Shown here in pieces: positions 25,648 to 34,042 of a DNA stretch of 64,000 nucleotides. The DNA comes from Mycobacterium sp. D16Q13 (GTDB lineage Bacteria; Actinomycetota; Actinomycetes; Mycobacteriales; Mycobacteriaceae): contig NZ_MAEW01000019.1 in the NCBI RefSeq assembly GCF_002013375.1, forward strand, positions 62,001-126,000, given 5' to 3'. The notes beneath the pieces are model-generated. The model did no database searches, was not told where the DNA came from, and saw nothing but the letters and a program-made list of their open reading frames with translations. The position numbers and the translations under genes were made by a program. Position 1 is the first letter of the stretch; each line of letters starts with the position of its first letter.

Positions 25648-26604
25648 ATGCCCGCACCCCTGCAGATCAGGCACTTTCGTGAGTCGGATGTTCCCGACCA
25701 GACCGGTAAGACACACGTCATCACCGGCGCGAACAATGGCCTAGGTCTCGTCGCCGCCGAGGCGCTGGCCCGCGCCGGTGCCCGCGTCGTGCTGGCCTGC
25801 CGCAACCAGGAGACCGGGCGGGCAGCGCTGGACAAGGTGCGCTCACTGGGGCCCAACGCCGATCATGCGCTGGTCGAACTGGACCTCACCAGCCTTGCCT
25901 CCGTGCGGTCCGCCGCGGACGCGATCCGCACTCAGGCGCCCACTGTCGATGTACTGATCAACAACGCCGGCGTCATGGCGATCCCGCTGCGGCGTACCGC
26001 CGAGGGATTCGAGATGCAGATCGGTGTCAACCACCTCGGTCACTTCGTCTTGACCGACGCGCTGCTGCCCTCGCTGCTCGCTGCCGACGCACCCCGGGTG
26101 GTGTCGCTGGGAAGTGTCGCGCACGCGCAGGGACGCAATCAGCTGAAGGTCGATGATCTGAACTTCACCCAGCGTCGGTACAACCGGATGACCGCATACC
26201 GCGCCTCGAAGCTCGCCTGCATGCTGTTTGGCTCGGAGCTGGCCCGCAAGGCCGCCGCCGCCGGATCCTCACTGGTGTCGGTGAATGTGCACCCCGGGGT
26301 GGCCGCCACCAACCTGTTCGACTCCATGATCCCGAAGATCCCAGGGCTGCATAAGGCCTTCTACTTCGGCATGGGTCTGGTGCTCCAGGACGAGCGTCAG
26401 GGCGCCGAGGCTGAGCTGTACGCGGCATCGATGCCCGATGTGCAGCCCGACGACTACCTTGGCCCCACTCAACTGACGGGTGCGCGCGGTCCGGTGGCTC
26501 GTGCGCCCCGATCCAGCGAGGCACGTGATGCGCAGCTGGCGGCGCGGCTATGGGAGAAGTCGGTAGAGCTCACCGGCGCGAACTACTCCCGCCTCACCGG
26601 CTAG
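25648..26604 (+). CDS. short-chain dehydrogenase/reductase (retinol dehydrogenase/POR-like)
   Basis: 318 aa, cytoplasmic. The NAD(P) loop is TGANNGLG (about residues 27-34, the TGxxxGxG form), an Arg in LACRNQE favours NADP, and the structural NNAG is present. The catalytic Tyr-Lys is in YRASK (Y-x3-K), with a Ser in LGSVAHAQG. Sequence character resembles the light-independent protochlorophyllide-reductase-like/retinol-dehydrogenase-like SDRs common in mycobacteria. Substrate unknown. ATG 25648 follows GAGGAACC, with 66 bp after tsnR. Confidence 0.88.
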   Translation: MPAPLQIRHFRESDVPDQTGKTHVITGANNGLGLVAAEALARAGARVVLACRNQETGRAALDKVRSLGPNADHALVELDLTSLASVRSAADAIRTQAPTVDVLINNAGVMAIPLRRTAEGFEMQIGVNHLGHFVLTDALLPSLLAADAPRVVSLGSVAHAQGRNQLKVDDLNFTQRRYNRMTAYRASKLACMLFGSELARKAAAAGSSLVSVNVHPGVAATNLFDSMIPKIPGLHKAFYFGMGLVLQDERQGAEAELYAASMPDVQPDDYLGPTQLTGARGPVARAPRSSEARDAQLAARLWEKSVELTGANYSRLTG

Positions 26605-26674
26605 GCCCCGCTGCGATCACTCTGAGTCCAACACTCGTGTCGCGCATCGTGGTTCGGCATGATCGGTGCTCGAC

Positions 26675-26745
26675 GCGGGTGTGGCTGAGAGGCTAGGCAC
26701 CGGCCTGCAAAGCCGTTCACACGGGTTCGAGTCCCGTCACTCGCT
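26675..26745 (+). tRNA. tRNA-Cys (GCA)
   Basis: Cloverleaf read by eye: acceptor GCGGGTG pairs with CACTCGC (26738-26744, one G-T pair); the anticodon loop is CTGCAAA with anticodon GCA; T-arm ACGGG-TTCGAGT-CCCGT. The discriminator base at 26745 is U, the main identity element for CysRS. CCA is not encoded. Confidence 0.93.
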
Positions 26746-26753
26746 CTATTTCG

Positions 26754-26798
26754 TCGACAAAGAGGGCCCCCTGTTCAACAGGGGGCCCTCTTTGTCGA
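26754..26798. terminator. 22-bp perfect hairpin, bidirectional terminator
   Basis: A perfect inverted repeat with arms 26754-26775 and 26777-26798 (core AGAGGGCCCCCTGTT) around a single central base. The outer arms supply short T-runs in both directions (CTCTTTGTC). It separates tRNA-Cys from the convergent porin operon. Confidence 0.8.
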
Positions 26799-26813
26799 CA
26801 TTGGTCCGGGCGC

Positions 26814-27368
26814 CTAGCCGGCGGCCGGCTCCTCCGCGGCTTTCGGCGGTTGACCATCCGGCGACTCGAGAACCGGAGGGGTTGGCGCTCCCGGCATCAC
26901 CGTCGGGGCGGTCGCCTCGATCCCGGCCGCGCTCTGCGGCGGTGCACCGTGTGGATCCTCCAGCGCGGGGTTCTCGTTCCCCGCACCGAACTGCACCCCC
27001 GTGGTGCTGGCAGGGGCGGCGGGCGTCGTGCCGCCCTGAATCCCGTACCGCGTGCTGGAAGAGGTCAACACGTTCGCGGGATGAGCGGCATTGCCCAACT
27101 TGCTGCCCGGCAGTCCGGCAGCGCCGGCCGCGGGATCGGCGTTGGCGGCGATCTTCACGCCGCGCGCGTCCACCGCGGCCGGCGCCACCGCCGGGAAGTT
27201 GTTGTAGATGTACGTGTAGCTGCCGGGGGTGGCGGGCAGTGGTGCCGGTACGCCGGGCACGAAAGGTATTCCCGGTGGGTCAGCGAGCGCGGTGGGCGCC
27301 GGGAGCGCTCCCAACGCGAGCGCTCCGGCGACACCTGCCATGGCGGCAACGATCTTCCTTTTCGGCAC
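26814..27368 (-). CDS. secreted Ala/Pro-rich protein downstream of a porin
   Basis: 184 aa. The signal peptide is MPKRKIVAAMAGVAGALALGALPAPTALADP, cleaved near the ALA-D junction (about residue 29-30). The mature part is low-complexity, rich in Pro, Ala, Gly and Asn, with no Cys, and looks disordered apart from YTYIYNNFPAVAP. I recognise no family. GTG start at 27368 with GGGAGGTAC just upstream, overlapping the end of the porin gene; the 10-bp gap makes it the second gene of a porin operon. Its role might be export or stability of the porin, or outer-layer placement; this is only inference. Confidence 0.78.
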   Translation of the reverse strand: MPKRKIVAAMAGVAGALALGALPAPTALADPPGIPFVPGVPAPLPATPGSYTYIYNNFPAVAPAAVDARGVKIAANADPAAGAAGLPGSKLGNAAHPANVLTSSSTRYGIQGGTTPAAPASTTGVQFGAGNENPALEDPHGAPPQSAAGIEATAPTVMPGAPTPPVLESPDGQPPKAAEEPAAG

Positions 27369-27378
27369 AAGTACCTCC

Positions 27379-28011
27379 CTAGATCTTGATCGGGTCGCCG
27401 TAGATGGCGAACTCAGTGTGCGCCGAGGCGGTCGAGATCCTCAAGTAGACATACGAGCGGATGGTGACATCGCCGCCGCACGCGTCGGCCTTGATGTGCA
27501 GATTATCGACATCGAGCATCGCCTTGCCGCTATCACTCAACGCCATGTTGGCCAGGGGGAGGTCGGTGATCACACCAGGCTGCAAGATGGTCTGCACAAA
27601 CCCGGCGAGACCACCCGAACCACCGACCGACGGACCACCGCTGTAGCCCACAGACCCGGCCAGACCGCCGGTGCCACCGATCTGCAGACCGCTGGAAACG
27701 TCTGTCTGACAACCCAGTTGGTATCCCGCGATGAACAGGCTGTCGGTGATCGGGGCGGACCCTCCGGTGGCGATCGCCGTCGCGTCGAAGGTCACGAACG
27801 CCTCGCGGGAGTTGGAGGCCTCGGCCAGGTTGGGTACCGAGTTGATGGTCTCGTGGTCGATCCGGATCATCAGCGTCCACCCGTCACGACTTACCTTGGT
27901 GTACGTCTGCGGCGCCATGGACACCGGATCGGCCTGGGCCGGAGCCGTAGCCAAGGTACAGATCGCGGTGAACAACGCCATGACGGCGCCGACTCGCTTA
28001 CGTACTGCCAT
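27379..28011 (-). CDS. MspA family porin
   Basis: 210 aa: signal peptide (AVMALFTAICTLATAPAQADP, cleavage after AQA, near residue 27) then an MspA-type beta-rich domain of about 180 residues. Family hallmarks are the early WTLMIRIDHETINSVPN strand pair, a Gly-rich centre, and the C-terminal TEFAIYGDPIKI, which mirrors the TTYGEPWNMN end of MspA. MspA porins form octameric outer-membrane channels for small hydrophilic solutes and affect drug uptake. The sequence is fairly divergent from MspA; it has two Cys (LGCQTD, DACGGD), which classical MspA lacks. ATG 28011 fits the signal peptide. Expressed with the Pro-rich gene that follows. Confidence 0.9.
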   Translation of the reverse strand: MAVRKRVGAVMALFTAICTLATAPAQADPVSMAPQTYTKVSRDGWTLMIRIDHETINSVPNLAEASNSREAFVTFDATAIATGGSAPITDSLFIAGYQLGCQTDVSSGLQIGGTGGLAGSVGYSGGPSVGGSGGLAGFVQTILQPGVITDLPLANMALSDSGKAMLDVDNLHIKADACGGDVTIRSYVYLRISTASAHTEFAIYGDPIKI

Positions 28012-28462
28012 CTGAGTGCCTCGTTTCCCCTTGCGGATGTGAATGGTGGTGAACCTGTGTCTGAGTTTGGGAGCTATTGCGGCGTCGTCGATTACCGGTC
28101 GGTGTGATAGGTCCGTTATCAAGCTGACGGAAAGATACGCCTGCGAAAACACCGCCGCTGATCAAAACTCACAGCCCGTTCACAGGAATCGCCTTGGGGG
28201 ACAAGCGTCCTCACCCCTGAATTTCCTTCACGGTGAGTTGATGATGTGTTGCTGGACGCCGACAATCGACAAAAGACAGGCTGTCCGAACTAGTTGGTGC
28301 GCTGGGCTAATCGCCCGATGAACACCGCGTGTCGGGCCGCTCACGGCACGGTGAACCCGTTGTCCGGACGACGCAGTTTCGTCTGTCAGGCGATAGGAAT
28401 TTCGCGGCCGAAAATGTGGTCTACGCCACAGAAGTGCCCTGTAAAAGCTGCGTAAACAGGTG
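28012..28462. other. 451-bp intergenic region upstream of the porin gene
   Basis: No credible gene. It must hold the porin promoter and leader on the minus strand: GAGG lies a few bases before the ATG at 28011, and possible -35-like TTGATA sits near 28122. The last bases hold a stem-loop at the end of the MpaB gene. A comparatively AT-richer patch lies near 28130-28170. Confidence 0.4.
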
Positions 28463-28468
28463 TTACGC
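28440..28468 (-). terminator. weak terminator of the MpaB-type gene
   Basis: On the minus strand GCGTAA-CACCTGT-TTACGC is followed after 3 nt by TTTTAC. The stem is only 6 bp and includes the gene's stop codon. Confidence 0.4.
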
Positions 28469-29578
28469 GACCTCGCGACCACCCCGGATGGCCCACCGGG
28501 GAGAGGCCAACGAGAAGGCGGCATGCAACAGCTCGCCCGCACGCGCGGTGAGCGACGTCGGCTGGACCGACGGCGGTACGTAGTGCATGGGCATTCCCCG
28601 CCTGTCCCGCGGTGGTGCGGTGATCTTGGGTGCCTCGACGAGGGGTGCATCAGGCGGCAACTCTCCCCGTGCGCGCTTGTATGCCGATACCGCACGCGGA
28701 TGGAGCCGGATGTCCTCCGGCAGGGGACTGAACGCCAGCTGCACCACTTTGCCAAACAATCGCAGGAGCACTTCGTCACCAGGGGTCCAACGCATGCCGG
28801 CCTTCTCGCGCACCGAAGAACTGAACACTCCGGTGGCGACCCAGTTCTGAAATACTCTGGCCGGGGCCCAGATCTGCTGCCAGAGGAAGTCCGGCATCAG
28901 TACGTACTTCGGCTTCGGGATCTGAATGTGGAAGATATCCAACGCGGCCCGATTGATCTCCAGTTGGTCATCACAGACCCGCGCCCAGTACTCCTGGAAC
29001 TCTTCCCAGGAATTGGGCACCGGCCGCATGCTCATGCCGTACATCCGGTACCACTGGACGTGCTCGGCGAACAGCTGCCGCTTTTCTGTCTCGGTAAGCC
29101 CGCCACAGAAGTACTCGGCGGTGTTGATGATGAGCATGAAGAACGTGGCGTGAGCCCAATAGAAGGTCTCCGGATTGAGGGCGTGGTACCGCCGTCCCTT
29201 GCCATCGACACCTTTGATGGTGTCGTGGTACCCCCGAATCTGGCGCCCGGTGTCCGCGGCGCGGTCGCCGTCGTAGACCACGCCCATGATGGGAAAGACC
29301 GAACGCGTGACCCGTTGCAGAGGTTCGCGCAACAGGATCGAATGATCCTCGACACCGGCGCCCAACTCCGGGTACATGTTCTGGATGGATCCGATCCACA
29401 CGCCAAGCAGCCCGGTGCGCAGATCTGCGAAGTACTTCCATGTCAGCGAATCTGGGCCCAGCGGTTGCGGTGCGTCGTCCTGATCGATTTCATGCGCTGG
29501 CTCGGCGGGCGATCGCGCTCCGGACGCGTGCTCGCGCGCAGATCGCCGAGCACCTCGGCTGGCAGTGGCGGATGTCAT
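28463..29578 (-). CDS. oxygenase MpaB family protein (DUF2236, Rv1645c-like)
   Basis: 371 aa, helical, no signal peptide. The family core is visible: SLTWKYFADLRTGLLG, IMGVVYDGD, YHALNPETFYWAHATFF and HVQWYRMYGMSMRPVP. The conserved Asp/His/Arg residues bind heme b in the characterised latex-clearing and MpaB-type oxygenases; WAHATF and the Arg in QRVTRSVFP are likely ligand or pocket residues. Substrate unknown; the M. tuberculosis homologue Rv1645c is in the same place. The ATG at 29578 is chosen over the upstream GTG because AGGAGGG lies 7 nt before it (minus strand 29586-29592). Confidence 0.85.
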   Translation of the reverse strand: MTSATASRGARRSAREHASGARSPAEPAHEIDQDDAPQPLGPDSLTWKYFADLRTGLLGVWIGSIQNMYPELGAGVEDHSILLREPLQRVTRSVFPIMGVVYDGDRAADTGRQIRGYHDTIKGVDGKGRRYHALNPETFYWAHATFFMLIINTAEYFCGGLTETEKRQLFAEHVQWYRMYGMSMRPVPNSWEEFQEYWARVCDDQLEINRAALDIFHIQIPKPKYVLMPDFLWQQIWAPARVFQNWVATGVFSSSVREKAGMRWTPGDEVLLRLFGKVVQLAFSPLPEDIRLHPRAVSAYKRARGELPPDAPLVEAPKITAPPRDRRGMPMHYVPPSVQPTSLTARAGELLHAAFSLASPRWAIRGGREVA

Positions 29579-29796
29579 CGTTGACCCTCCTGTGTGGTGC
29601 CTATCACGCACGATATGGGTGACAACCGACGTTGTCCACGAGTCCCCTTGGGGTATTGGGAACCGTTTGCCAACCGTGTCCGAAGCTCCACGCTGCCGCT
29701 ACCAGCGCCGACCGACTGTGACCAGGCAGTTGAGGAGGGGCGCCCAGCCATCGCGACACTGGCAACGACGAGATTGCCGCCGCACACCCCAGCACA

Positions 29797-29802
29797 TAGG
29801 CT
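29797..29802 (+). promoter_or_regulatory. -10 box, leaderless start of the cyclase gene
   Basis: TAGGCT ends 6 nt before the GTG at 29809; no ribosome site in between. Confidence 0.5.
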
Positions 29803-29808
29803 GATGCG

Positions 29809-30819
29809 GTGGATGTCGAGCCGTCAGGCCTCGATGCCGATCCGGACCGTGAGCACGACACTGGAATCCGTAAGCGCAGGCGAGGCCGCACCCGTGGGCC
29901 TGTGCGGCATGACCTCGCCGCGGAGTCGGCAGACAACGCGGTGCCGGCGGAAGACTCCGATCCCACCGAACCCACGTCTCGGCAGATCGCGCGCGCGTCA
30001 CGTACGGCCGGTGACTGGTTTCGCAAGATGGATCGGGATCCCACCGTCGTGGCGGCGGTACGCCGCGCCCGCCGTTCACTGCCCGGCGACCCATACTTCG
30101 GTGATCCTTTGTCCACAAGCGGTTTTGGTGGGGCGAGTGCGGTGGCGCGTGCGGCCGACCGGTTGGTGACCGACAGGGATACCGCGTTCCGCGAGTTCGG
30201 GTTCGGCGCGCTGCAGATCTGGCAGGCCTTCACCGAGAAAGTCAGCAAGCAACCGGCCAATCGGGAGGTCACGCTGGTCTTCACCGACCTCGTCGGATTC
30301 TCGGGATGGGCACTTGAGGCCGGCGACGAGGCGACCCTGAAATTGCTGCGCCGCGTGGCATCGGTCGCCGAGCCACCCATGCTCAACGCCGGGGGCCAGG
30401 TGGTCAAGCGTATGGGTGACGGCATCATGGCCGTCTTCGACGACCCGGTGACGGCCCTACGTGCTGTCCTTCCCGCCCGCGAGGCATTGAGAAACGTTGA
30501 AATCCAGGGATATACGCCGCTGATGCGGATCGGCATCCACACCGGGACGCCTCAGCGCATCGGATCGGACTGGCTTGGCGTCGACGTGAACATCGCGGCC
30601 CGTGTCATGGAGAGCGCCACCAAGGGTGGCTTGGCGATCTCGCAACCCGCTCTGGCCAAGGTGCCCCTGGTGCTTCTCGATCACTTGGGCCTCTCACCCA
30701 CGCCCGTCCGGAGACCGCTGTTCTCCAGCAGGCCCGCAGGCGTGCCCGAGAACATGAAGATGTACCTGCTCGAAACTCGCAGGGAACTACCAGCGGCGGG
30801 AGATGACGGTCGCGTCTAG
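29809..30819 (+). CDS. class III adenylate/guanylate cyclase (Rv1647-like)
   Basis: 336 aa. An N-terminal charged, disordered stretch (1-55) and a helical regulatory segment (about 60-145) precede a class III catalytic domain (about 150-330). Metal Asps are D160 (VFTDLVGF) and D204 (RMGDGIM); the purine-specifying pair is K200 and D254, which favours ATP; transition-state residues are N261 and R265 (VNIAAR). All key residues are present, so an active homodimeric adenylyl cyclase is expected. Rv1647 is an active cyclase in the same position. No membrane span. GTG start at 29809, probably leaderless. The rhomboid-like gene follows within about 18 bp. Confidence 0.92.
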   Translation: MDVEPSGLDADPDREHDTGIRKRRRGRTRGPVRHDLAAESADNAVPAEDSDPTEPTSRQIARASRTAGDWFRKMDRDPTVVAAVRRARRSLPGDPYFGDPLSTSGFGGASAVARAADRLVTDRDTAFREFGFGALQIWQAFTEKVSKQPANREVTLVFTDLVGFSGWALEAGDEATLKLLRRVASVAEPPMLNAGGQVVKRMGDGIMAVFDDPVTALRAVLPAREALRNVEIQGYTPLMRIGIHTGTPQRIGSDWLGVDVNIAARVMESATKGGLAISQPALAKVPLVLLDHLGLSPTPVRRPLFSSRPAGVPENMKMYLLETRRELPAAGDDGRV

Positions 30820-30837
30820 ACGGTGCGATCATGGGTC

Positions 30838-31608
30838 ATGCGGAGAGTCTGGGCCGCGCTAGTTCGGCTACGAGTGACGATCGCTTATGCGGTCGCGCTG
30901 GTCGCGGTGGCCACGGTGCTGGTTGTGGAAGGTCCGCGCGTGCAAGACCGAGTTGTCGCGCATGCCAGTACCAATCTGCACAATCTTCATCAGGGACGGC
31001 TGGGGACGCTCATCGGCAGTGCCTTTGTCACCGACGCGGGGCCGATCTATCTATGGCTTCCCGGCTTGATCTGCATTCTCGCCCTCGCTGAGCTTCAATG
31101 GCGCAGCGGACGTTTGGCATTGACCTTTGCCCTCGGGCACATAGGCGCAACCCTCATCGTCGGGGTCGGAACGGCGCTGGCGATCTGGATGCACTGGGCC
31201 CCGGTATCCCTCGCACGGGCCAGTGACGTAGGGATGAGTTATGGAGCGGCCGCCGTCGTCGGGGCACTGACGGCATCGATCCCGCCGCGCTGGCGCGCCT
31301 CCTGGATAGCGGGCTGGATCTCCGTCGGCGCCGTGTCCATCGCATGCAACCAAACCTTCACCGAGGTAGGACACCTCACAGCACTTCTCCTCGGAGTGCT
31401 CGCCGCACAGACACTTTCTCTGCGCGCACCACGTTGGTCCGCACTTCGATTGGTGCTCTTAGGGTTCGGCGGACTCTTCGCCCTCATGATGTTCTCCGAA
31501 GATGGCCAGACCCTCGCCGCGGCGGTACCCACCGCGCTGGCGGCAGTACTCGTCACCCAGTGGGTCAGGTTGCGGCGGAAGCCTCGTGATCAAGTAGCCA
31601 TCGCTTGA
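30838..31608 (+). CDS. rhomboid-like membrane protein (Rv1648-like)
   Basis: 256 aa, six predicted spans. NLHNLHQGRLGTLIGSAF after span 1 is the rhomboid loop/TM2 region, VGMSYGAAAV holds the Ser of the GxSx motif in TM4, and VGHLTALLLGV supplies the TM6 His, so a Ser-His dyad could be present even though the second Gly of GxSG is Tyr. It may be an intramembrane protease or an inactive relative. The start could be ATG 30838 (MRRVWAAL) or GTG 30823, five codons earlier. It follows the cyclase gene closely, and its last 44 bp are antisense to ogt. Confidence 0.78.
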   Translation: MRRVWAALVRLRVTIAYAVALVAVATVLVVEGPRVQDRVVAHASTNLHNLHQGRLGTLIGSAFVTDAGPIYLWLPGLICILALAELQWRSGRLALTFALGHIGATLIVGVGTALAIWMHWAPVSLARASDVGMSYGAAAVVGALTASIPPRWRASWIAGWISVGAVSIACNQTFTEVGHLTALLLGVLAAQTLSLRAPRWSALRLVLLGFGGLFALMMFSEDGQTLAAAVPTALAAVLVTQWVRLRRKPRDQVAIA

Positions 31609-32068
31609 TAGGAAGCCCATAGCGGAAGCCTCCCAATGCGCCACCGACTCGGTACACCCGGTGACACGGGACGAACAGCGCCGCCGCGTTACGCGCGCAC
31701 GCACTGGCGGCGCCACGGATGGCAGCGGGTCGCCCAGCGCGCGCGGCGAACTCGCTGTAGGTGATGGGTGCCTCCGGATCGACACTGCGCAACACGTCCC
31801 AGGCATGCATCAGGAAATCTCCGGACTGCTGGGTGACGGGAATCGGGTCGATGGCGGTCAGATCGCCCGCGTGGTAGTCGGTGACAGCCTTGGTGACTTT
31901 CCCGAGGTCACGCTTGCGGCTGAGGGTCTGCGGGCGCAACGTCGGATGAATCAGCGCGCGCAGCAGGTCGGGGGAGTCCGTCCACCCCGAGGCCAGGACC
32001 GCGCCCGACCCGTCGACGATGGCGGTGAATGGTCCTACCGGGGTGGTCAGTGTCGTGTAGTCGCTCAT
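31565..32068 (-). CDS. ogt: methylated-DNA-protein cysteine methyltransferase
   Basis: 167-aa suicide repair protein that transfers alkyl groups from O6-alkylguanine to its active Cys. The active site is VPCHRVYR (Cys between Pro and His-Arg), preceded by the helix-turn-helix and Arg finger in SEFAARAGRPAAIRGAASAC. Length and order match Ogt/MGMT. ATG 32068 overlaps the upstream ada-alkA stop by 4 nt (ATGA), making a two-gene alkylation-repair operon as in M. tuberculosis (alkA-ogt). Confidence 0.94.
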   Translation of the reverse strand: MSDYTTLTTPVGPFTAIVDGSGAVLASGWTDSPDLLRALIHPTLRPQTLSRKRDLGKVTKAVTDYHAGDLTAIDPIPVTQQSGDFLMHAWDVLRSVDPEAPITYSEFAARAGRPAAIRGAASACARNAAALFVPCHRVYRVGGALGGFRYGLPIKRWLLDHEASAAT

Positions 32069-33546
32069 GAGTTTCCTTTCCGCGTGCGGTTGCGTTGACG
32101 TGTCTGCGCGGCGATCCCCTTGCGCCACAGGTGCATAGATACATACGAACGCCACGGCGAGCAGTCACGGGCGGCCGCGAGGTCGATCCCCTCGGCCAAC
32201 GCGCCGCGGCGCAGCACCAAATCGTGTTCGAGCAGGACATCTGGATCAGCGAGTTGACGCATCACCACGTAGTCCGCGGTCCAGGGTCCGATTCCCTTGA
32301 TTTCCAACAGCTGCCTACGCATGTCGGCGGCGGCCATGCCCTGATGCAACTCCAGCTTACCCGTCGCAAGCCTGTCCGCTGCTCCGACAATTGCGCCGAT
32401 CCGTGCCGCTGGACCAGCCAATACCCCCGCGCCCGCTGCGGCGACAGATTCGGTGGTGGGAAACAGGTGAGTCACCCGCCCCGTCATGTCCGTCACTTCC
32501 TCACCGAGCCTGGCAACCAGGTTTGCTGTCGCCGTGTTGGCCGCGGACACCGAGATCTGCTGACCGATCATGGTGCGTAACAGCAGCTCTGACCCGTCGA
32601 CCGTTCCGGGTACCCTGATTCCGGGAGCCTCGGCAACGAGGGGGGTCAGCGCGGGATGCGACGACAATGCGTCATCGACCGCGGCGGGGTCGGCGTCGAG
32701 ATCAAGAAGGTGACGCAGGCGCGCTACCGCAGGTGCCAAGTCGCGCATATCGGCGAGCTGCAGGTCCGCCCGTACCTGATCGGCGGCCACCGTCAGGGTC
32801 ACGACGACCGGACCGTGAGGCATCCGCAGCGCCCGGGTGTAGCGCCCCTCGGAAAAGTCTTCGACACCGTGCGCGCAGTGATGTTCCAGCAGCCAGGTGG
32901 ACCACGCGACGTTATGAGGCTGCCGCAGGGGAAGTTTGAGACTGACTCCGCTAGGTGTCGGAGCCGATGTCAGGTCTTCCCGGCGGGGCAATTCGGTCCG
33001 CAGCTTCGACGGTGTGGTTGCGAACACCGCCGCAATCGTGTCGTTGAACTGCCGGATACTGGAAAACCCTGCCGCAAAAGCGATATCGGACATGGCCAGC
33101 CCGGTCCGCTGAATCAGCAGACGCGCGGTGGTGGCCCGATTCGCCCGTGCCAGGGCCAGCGGGCCCGCGCCGAGCTCAGCCAGCAGGACCCTGTTGAGTT
33201 GGCGACTCGAGTATCCCAGGGCACGAGACAAGCCCTCGACACCTTCACGCTCGACCACGCCATCGCTGATGAGGCGCATCGCGCGAACAGCTAAGTCGGA
33301 CTTGACATTCCACAGCGGCGATCCCGGCGCCGCGTCCGGCAGACACCGTCGGCACGCCCGATAGCCATCGGCCTGCGCGGAGGCGGCGGTGGGATGGAAT
33401 GAGACATTCTGCCGTTTTGGTGTGATGGCAGGACAGGACGGTCGGCAGTAGATTCCCGTGGTGCGAACCGCCGTGTAGAACTGCCCGTCGAACCGGGTGT
33501 CACGGGACTGCACGGCCCGGTAGCAGGCCTCCGCGTCAAGTTCCAT
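32065..33546 (-). CDS. alkA: Ada-AlkA fusion: methyl-phosphotriester sensor, AraC-type activator and 3-methyladenine glycosylase
   Basis: 493 aa, three modules. Residues 1-75 are an Ada N-terminal zinc domain with C34, C38, C65 and C68 (YCRPSCP, ACRRC), which accepts methyl groups from DNA phosphotriesters. Residues about 80-185 are an AraC HTH pair (LGYSSRQLNRVLLAELG; IAFAAGFSSIRQFNDTI). Residues about 200-485 are AlkA: an N-terminal domain, then a HhH-GPD fold with LLEIKGIGPWTADYV and a catalytic Asp in LLEHDLVLRRG. It lacks the Ada C-terminal methyltransferase, supplied by ogt in the same operon. ATG 33546 (MELDAEACYRAV) is preferred; GTG 33570 is possible. Confidence 0.93.
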   Translation of the reverse strand: MELDAEACYRAVQSRDTRFDGQFYTAVRTTGIYCRPSCPAITPKRQNVSFHPTAASAQADGYRACRRCLPDAAPGSPLWNVKSDLAVRAMRLISDGVVEREGVEGLSRALGYSSRQLNRVLLAELGAGPLALARANRATTARLLIQRTGLAMSDIAFAAGFSSIRQFNDTIAAVFATTPSKLRTELPRREDLTSAPTPSGVSLKLPLRQPHNVAWSTWLLEHHCAHGVEDFSEGRYTRALRMPHGPVVVTLTVAADQVRADLQLADMRDLAPAVARLRHLLDLDADPAAVDDALSSHPALTPLVAEAPGIRVPGTVDGSELLLRTMIGQQISVSAANTATANLVARLGEEVTDMTGRVTHLFPTTESVAAAGAGVLAGPAARIGAIVGAADRLATGKLELHQGMAAADMRRQLLEIKGIGPWTADYVVMRQLADPDVLLEHDLVLRRGALAEGIDLAAARDCSPWRSYVSMHLWRKGIAAQTRQRNRTRKGNS

Positions 33547-33596
33547 GCATTCGAGCATGCCCGCCGCCACGCCACCGTGCTAGCGGAAATCAGACA

Positions 33597-34022
33597 TTAC
33601 CGTCGGCTCGGGGTTGTCGCCCAGATTCGGACGTAGCGACGCCAGGCCAGCAGCGTGATCACCATCGATATCGCGGTGCCCGCTGTCGCCCCGGCCCACC
33701 TATGGCGCCATGCGGCCACCAGCGCCGAGACCAGGGCGGTGCTGCCGAGGAGGCTCAACGTGGTGAGGGCGCTATCCGATGTGGGTTTGGTCATCCAGAT
33801 CTCCTCGCCACGTATGGCGCGAGTGGCAAACGACCTGTCATCCCGGGGCGGCGGTGTCACGACCGGGTTGATCACGAGCCAGACGCCGATGGGGATTGCC
33901 CACCGCCACTGCCGGGTCCATACCGGTACGAGCAACAGCGGTGTGCTCGCCCATCGCGACCACGCGCTCACCGGGTGACAATGTCTTTCGAAGATCCAGC
34001 GGCGCACTGCTTCGCCATTCAC
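33597..34022 (-). CDS. small membrane protein, DUF6653-like
   Basis: 141 aa with three or four predicted spans (WASTPLLLVPVW; WAIPIGVWLVINPVV; LTTLSLLGSTALVSALVAA; ATAGTAISMVITLLAWRRY). The N-terminal ERHCHPVSAWSRW and the central FATRAIRGEEIW motif are reminiscent of DUF6653 proteins; function unknown. GTG start at 34022, with TAGTGT (34030-34035, minus strand) 7 nt upstream. Confidence 0.68.
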   Translation of the reverse strand: MNGEAVRRWIFERHCHPVSAWSRWASTPLLLVPVWTRQWRWAIPIGVWLVINPVVTPPPRDDRSFATRAIRGEEIWMTKPTSDSALTTLSLLGSTALVSALVAAWRHRWAGATAGTAISMVITLLAWRRYVRIWATTPSRR

Positions 34023-34042
34023 ATCGTCGACACTAGGCCGCG

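Noticed and set aside
26675..26745. Genomic island inserted at tRNA-Cys
   Set aside because: No integrase and no direct repeat of the tRNA 3' end in the window; flanking genes are core.
26666..27382. Plus-strand frame covering tRNA-Cys and the Pro-rich gene
   Set aside because: It includes the tRNA and the terminator hairpin and is antisense to a gene with a clear signal peptide and ribosome site.
28329..28583. 84-codon frame in the porin-MpaB region
   Set aside because: It overlaps the end of the MpaB-type gene, has no ribosome site and reads as random coding sequence.
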